DNA from: Sinorhizobium fredii NGR234 | Lineage (GTDB): Bacteria > Pseudomonadota > Alphaproteobacteria > Rhizobiales > Rhizobiaceae | Assembly (NCBI RefSeq): GCF_000018545.1 | Contig: NC_012587.1 | Span: forward strand, 3,687,001 to 3,751,000 | DNA length: 64,000 nt | Direction of reading: 5' to 3' | Part shown: one piece after another, positions 60,433 through 64,000 of the stretch | How the letters are laid out: every line of letters starts with the position of its first letter | Numbering within the stretch: position 1 is the stretch's first letter | Translations under genes and position numbers: made by a program | Notes under the pieces: generated by a model | What the model saw: the letters and a program-made list of their open reading frames with translations, nothing else | What the model was told of the DNA's origin: nothing | The model's database searches: none

Positions 60433-61692
60433 TTATTTTGCCGGCTTGTACCAGCTGTCGAGACCGTCCTGCAGCTTCTTGGCGGCCACTTCCGGCGTGT
60501 CGGTGCCGTTGATGACGTTGGCCGATTCGACCCAGGTCTCGTTCTCGAGGTTCGGCGTGCCGCGCGACAGGATCTGGTAGGTCGAACGGATCGTCGACTT
60601 GCACTTTTCGCGCCAGGCGACGAATTCCTGGGCGAGCGGATCGGTCATCTTCACCGCCGTCGAGTTCAGGCTGAAGAAGCCCGGGAGCGCATTGGCATAG
60701 ATTTCCGCGAATTCCGGCGAAGCGACCCAGGTCAGGAAGGTCTTGGCGGCTTCGGCGTTTGCGCTCTTGGCGTTGAGGCCGATACCGATGTCGTTGTGGT
60801 CGGAGATGTAGCAGGTGTCGCCGGCCTTCTTCACCGGCGGCGGGAAGGCGCCCATCTTGAACTGCGCCTGGGTGTTGAAGCCGGAGATTTCCCAGGAGCC
60901 GGCGGGGTAGATCGCCGCACGGCCGAGCGTGAAGAGGTTCTGGCTGTCCGGATAGGTCTGCGCCTCGAAGCCGTCGCCGAGATAGTCCTTCCACTTGGCG
61001 AGCACGCGATAGGGCTCGACCCAGGCATCGTCGGTCAGCTTCTGGTCGCCCTTCAGCAAGGCCAGGCGGCCTTCCTCACCCTTCCAGTAGTTCGGTCCGA
61101 TATTCTGGTAGCCCATGGTCGCGGCCTCCCAGAGATCCTTGGTGCCCATCGCCATCGGGATGTAGTTGCCGTCGGCCTTGATCTTGTCGAGCGCCGCGAA
61201 GAATTCTTCCTCGGTCGTCGGAACGGAAAGCTTGAGCTGGTCGAAGGCGTCCTTGTTGTAGATGAAGCCGTGGATGACCGAGGCCATCGGCACGCAGAAA
61301 GTCGTCTTGCCGTCATCGGTGGTCCAGGCCGACTTGGCGACATCCGAGAAGTTCTCCATGCCGGCCAGGCTCGTCAGGTCGGCGAGGTGCTTCTTGTTGT
61401 AGAGTTCGAGCGAAGCGTCGAACGGGCGGCAGGTGATGAGGTCGCCGGCGGAGCCCGCGTCGAGCTTGGCGTTGAGCGCGGCGTTGTATTCGGTCGGCGC
61501 GGAGGGCGAGAAGACGACCTTGATGCCGGGGTTCTTGGCCTCGAAGGCGGGGATCAGCTTTTCCTGCCAGATCGCCAGGTCGTCGTTGCGCCAGCTCTCG
61601 ATGGTCAGCGTCACGTCCTGCGCATGCGCATGCCCGGCCGAGCCGAGAATGCTCGATGCGAGCAGCAAGCCCTTGATTGTCGTACGGGTCAT
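60433..61692 (-). CDS. Sugar ABC transporter substrate-binding protein
   Basis: This is a 419-aa periplasmic family 1 binding protein. The signal peptide TIKGLLLASSILGSAGHAHA is cleaved before QDVTLTIESWRNDD. The body has GIKVVFSPSAPTEYNAAL, AAIYPAGSWEISGF and the typical sugar-binding aromatic residues. It lies 52 bp after murQ. Ligand not readable; the operon context suggests GlcNAc-, MurNAc- or chito-oligosaccharide-type sugars. Confidence 0.92.
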   Translation of the reverse strand: MTRTTIKGLLLASSILGSAGHAHAQDVTLTIESWRNDDLAIWQEKLIPAFEAKNPGIKVVFSPSAPTEYNAALNAKLDAGSAGDLITCRPFDASLELYNKKHLADLTSLAGMENFSDVAKSAWTTDDGKTTFCVPMASVIHGFIYNKDAFDQLKLSVPTTEEEFFAALDKIKADGNYIPMAMGTKDLWEAATMGYQNIGPNYWKGEEGRLALLKGDQKLTDDAWVEPYRVLAKWKDYLGDGFEAQTYPDSQNLFTLGRAAIYPAGSWEISGFNTQAQFKMGAFPPPVKKAGDTCYISDHNDIGIGLNAKSANAEAAKTFLTWVASPEFAEIYANALPGFFSLNSTAVKMTDPLAQEFVAWREKCKSTIRSTYQILSRGTPNLENETWVESANVINGTDTPEVAAKKLQDGLDSWYKPAK

Positions 61693-61744
61693 TCAGGTTC
61701 TCCCTCTTATAAGCGCCATCCCGGCGCGGTTTTGAATCCCAGTT

Positions 61745-62644
61745 TCATTCGCCCGAGGCGATCGCGATCGCCCGGCGCAAATTCTGATCGGCCTTGTCGA
61801 GTGCGGATTCGGCGGTGGCCAGGTCCTTGGCGCCCGAAGCCAGCAATATGGCCAGCTTGACCGAACCGGCCGCGGCGCTGATGAGCCTGCCGGCCTCGGC
61901 GGCGGAAACGCCGGTAATGTCCGAAACGATCCGGATGGCCCGGCCGCGCAGCTTGATATTGTCGGCGCGCAGGTTGACCATGTGGCCGTCGAGCACGTGG
62001 CCGAGATGGATGCCGACCAGCGTCGAGAACATGTTGAAGGCGATCTTCTGTGCCGTACCGGCGCCCATGCGCGTCGAGCCGGATATCACCTCCGGCGGCG
62101 TCTGGAGCAGGATCGCGACGTCGGTGTCTTCAAAGAGCGGTGCGGCGGGGTTGTTGGCCATCGCAATGACTTTCGCACCGCGCTTCCTGGCCTCCGCCGC
62201 GGCGGCGAGCGCATAGGGCGTCGAGCCGCTGGCGGAGACGGAGATCAAGCAATCGCCCGCCCGGATGCCGGCGCTTTCGACGTCGGCGCGCGCGAGATCC
62301 ATGTCGTCCTCGTAGCCGCCGGCGAGATCGCCGAGGCTTGCGGTTCCACCGGCAAGAAGCACGACAATCTGTCCCGGGGCGATGCCGTAGGTGCCGGGAA
62401 GCTCGAGGGCATCCGCCATCGCCATCAGGCCGGAACTTCCCGCTCCCGCATAGACAAGCTTGCCTCCGCGGGAAAGCACGTCCGCGGCAATGGCCGCTGC
62501 GGACGAGATCGCTTCGATTGCCGCGTCGACGGATTTCGCTGCAGCCTGCTGGCCGGAGGCGAGCAGCCGAAGCGCAAGCGCCGGATGCATCACATCCAGG
62601 CCCTTGGCTTTGTCGTGGCGCTCTTCGGTCTTGGCTGCCGGCAT
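61745..62644 (-). CDS. murQ: N-acetylmuramic acid 6-phosphate etherase
   Basis: This enzyme cleaves the lactyl ether of MurNAc-6-phosphate to GlcNAc-6-phosphate in cell-wall recycling. The 299-aa SIS-domain protein has VYAGAGSSGLMAMADALELP, SVSASGSTPYAL and the signature STRMGAGTAQKIAFNM. Start ATG 62644 has AGAGGAG upstream. It is the first gene of the six-gene transporter operon and divergent from a BadF-type kinase, which ties the transporter to cell-wall sugar salvage. Confidence 0.95.
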   Translation of the reverse strand: MPAAKTEERHDKAKGLDVMHPALALRLLASGQQAAAKSVDAAIEAISSAAAIAADVLSRGGKLVYAGAGSSGLMAMADALELPGTYGIAPGQIVVLLAGGTASLGDLAGGYEDDMDLARADVESAGIRAGDCLISVSASGSTPYALAAAAEARKRGAKVIAMANNPAAPLFEDTDVAILLQTPPEVISGSTRMGAGTAQKIAFNMFSTLVGIHLGHVLDGHMVNLRADNIKLRGRAIRIVSDITGVSAAEAGRLISAAAGSVKLAILLASGAKDLATAESALDKADQNLRRAIAIASGE

Positions 62645-62669
62645 TGTTGTTCTCCTCTTTCCCAAATTA

Positions 62670-62821
62670 ATGCCAAAAAAATACCAATTGTCTAGAAGAA
62701 ATTTAACTTTTGGCTAAACAAAAACAGCGTTACCAGAATTAAGTTAGTTTTTTCAAAAGTTTATATGAAAGGCGCAATGTTGGATCGAATAGCGCTTGGT
62801 TAATGGTATTTTTTTGGTATG
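62670..62821. promoter_or_regulatory. Inverted operator-like pair between murQ and the sugar kinase
   Basis: ATGCCAAAAAAATACCAATT (62670-62689) recurs inverted at 62802-62821 as AATGGTATTTTTTTGGTATG. Each contains two CCA half-sites around an A tract, and each sits close to one of the two divergent start codons. The intervening DNA is AT rich, unlike the rest of the window. The GntR regulator encoded next door is the likely ligand. Confidence 0.78.
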
Positions 62822-62840
62822 TTAGGTGACGGAGGTGCCC

Positions 62841-63725
62841 ATGACATCCTATCTGATCGGAATCGATGGCGGCGGAACGAGCTGCCGGGCGGCGGTCGCC
62901 GGTCCGGACGGTCGTATTCTCGGCCGCGGCAAGTCTGGCGCCGCCAATATTCTCACGGATCCCGAAACGGCGCTTCAGAATATTGCCGATGCGGCGGGGG
63001 CTGCCTTCGAGGATGCGGGGCTCGATCCGGCCGGCATAAGCCAGGCGCACGCCATTCTCGGCGTCGCGGGCCACAATGTCGGCGATGCCGTCCACTATGT
63101 GAAGCGGCGGCTGCCCTTCGCAGCCGCCGATATCGAATCGGACGGCCTGATCGCGCTGCAGGGCGCCCTCGGCGACAGGGACGGTGCCGTCGCCATTCTC
63201 GGAACGGGCACGATCTACATCGCCCGCCAGGGCGAAGCGGTCAGCTATGTCGGTGGATGGGGCTTTACGATCGGTGACCACGGCAGCGGTGCCCGTATAG
63301 GCCATGCCTTGCTGCAGGAGAGCCTGCTCGCCTATGACGGCATTCATGACGCCTCCCCGGTAACGGACTCCGTGTTGGCGGAATTCAACAACGATCCACG
63401 CGATGTCGTCGATTTTGCGCGGCTGGCGAAGCCCGGCGAGTTCGGCCGCTACGCCCCGCGGGTCTTCGACCATGCCGGGCGTGGTGATTCCGTGGCGAAG
63501 CGCTTGCTGAACGCTGCCGCGACGACTGTGGATGAAGCGCTTGACGTGGTTGTTTCCCGGGGGAGCCAGACGATCTGCCTGCTCGGCGGTCTGGCGCCGC
63601 TCTATCGTCCCTGGCTCGCCGAACGGCACCAGCCGCTCTTCGTCGAGGCGGAAGCCGATGCGCTTTCCGGCGCGGTTGCGCTTGCCGCGGCCCGCTTCGG
63701 GGCCCGGCCGGGAGCCGTCGCATGA
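62841..63725 (+). CDS. BadF/BadG-type N-acetylhexosamine kinase
   Basis: This is a 294-aa ASKHA-fold kinase with phosphate-1 motif LIGIDGGGTSCRAAVAG, VAILGTGTIYIARQG and GWGFTIGDHGSGARIG, then LLGGLAPLY. Family members phosphorylate GlcNAc, and some (MurK) also phosphorylate MurNAc. With murQ opposite, a MurNAc/GlcNAc kinase role is likely but not proven. The ATG at 62841 has GGAGGT 4 bp upstream. Its stop overlaps the GntR start (ATGA). Confidence 0.9.
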   Translation: MTSYLIGIDGGGTSCRAAVAGPDGRILGRGKSGAANILTDPETALQNIADAAGAAFEDAGLDPAGISQAHAILGVAGHNVGDAVHYVKRRLPFAAADIESDGLIALQGALGDRDGAVAILGTGTIYIARQGEAVSYVGGWGFTIGDHGSGARIGHALLQESLLAYDGIHDASPVTDSVLAEFNNDPRDVVDFARLAKPGEFGRYAPRVFDHAGRGDSVAKRLLNAAATTVDEALDVVVSRGSQTICLLGGLAPLYRPWLAERHQPLFVEAEADALSGAVALAAARFGARPGAVA

Positions 63726-64000
63726 ACCAGCAGCTCGCCGCCATCCTGCCGCTCGAAAGCCTCCAGTCGGGAGGTGCGGGTCCGCTTTACCTGAAACTCC
63801 GGCAATCGCTCGAAGAGGCGATCCTGTCGGGCAAGCTCAATCATGGCGATGCGCTGCCCGCCGAGCGGGATCTCGCCGACTACGCCAATGTCAGCCGGGT
63901 CACGGTCCGCAAGGCCGTCGACGATCTCGTGCGAGACGGGCTGCTGGTGCGCCGCCACGGCTCCGGCACCTTCGTCGTCCGCCCTGTCTCGCGCGTCGAG
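63722..64000 (+). CDS. GntR-family regulator (HutC/NagR-like), 3' end outside window
   Basis: The first 93 residues are visible. They form a GntR winged helix (LYLKLRQSLEEAILSGKL, LPAERDLADYANVSRVTVRK, LVRRHGSGTFV). The ligand domain lies beyond the edge. Translational coupling to the kinase and the operator pair upstream make it the probable regulator of both divergent operons, comparable to NagR/NagQ. The subfamily assignment is inference. Confidence 0.9.
   Translation, partial: MNQQLAAILPLESLQSGGAGPLYLKLRQSLEEAILSGKLNHGDALPAERDLADYANVSRVTVRKAVDDLVRDGLLVRRHGSGTFVVRPVSRVE

Overview
The window is a piece of an alphaproteobacterial (rhizobial) chromosome, very probably Sinorhizobium/Ensifer. 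It is GC rich, with long antisense shadow frames. The gene set and order (yejABEF, mgsA-glk, dapB-gpmA, nth, recF, pit, dnaJ-dnaK, a class A PBP, a MarR gene facing polA, a SmeAB-type efflux pump, an amino-sugar ABC operon with murQ) match what I recall of the S. meliloti chromosome. The intergenic repeats and small RNAs are also of rhizobial type. I did not try to fix the species. No tRNA, rRNA, CRISPR array, prophage or replication origin was seen.

Layout. 1-5.9 kb: yejABEF peptide importer (yejF runs off the left edge). 6-9.2 kb: mepA, a broken GIY-YIG nuclease between two copies of one palindrome, mgsA, glk. 9.2-18.5 kb: a folded inverted-repeat element, an ABC exporter, dapB, gpmA, an AraC-methyltransferase fusion, a DUF2244 gene, nth, a TetR/VOC pair with twin operators, a PfkB kinase and an SH3-domain protein. 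18.7-26.1 kb: a D-2-hydroxyacid dehydrogenase, a frameshifted acetyltransferase, a MoeB/ThiF protein, recF, a DUF47-Pit phosphate pair and a DUF1326-DUF2182 pair. 26.1-27.4 kb: an IS110-family element whose upstream region reads as a bridge RNA. 27.4-35.4 kb: dnaJ, dnaK with a heat-shock promoter, a PBP1A-type enzyme, an anti-Shine-Dalgarno small RNA, an EamA transporter and a small secreted protein. 35.4-37 kb: an IS4-family element with a 10-bp target duplication. 37-43.7 kb: a YbhN-like membrane protein, an M20 peptidase, a MarR regulator, an alpha-r7 (Smr7C-like) small RNA and polA. 43.8-49.7 kb: a stand-alone CheB-type esterase divergent from a CheB-CheR-PAS-HWE kinase (frameshifted) with a coupled receiver protein, then a TetR regulator. 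49.8-54.3 kb: an RND efflux pump. 54.6-56.3 kb: an IS1380-family element. 56.3-64 kb: a six-gene operon (murQ, binding protein, two permeases, dehydrogenase, ATPase) divergent from a BadF-type sugar kinase and a GntR regulator, with inverted operator-like sites between them.

How it fits together. Most genes are core housekeeping. The accessory signal lies in the intergenic DNA. Several repeat families recur: a ~110-bp RIME-like double palindrome, a CTACAGCG...CTGTAG hairpin family, and a CCTCCCC palindrome family. All three insertion sequences sit inside copies of the RIME-like repeat. For the IS110 element the non-coding RNA region contains guide-like segments that match both sides of that repeat target and the element's own ends. 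This is the most informative observation in the window.
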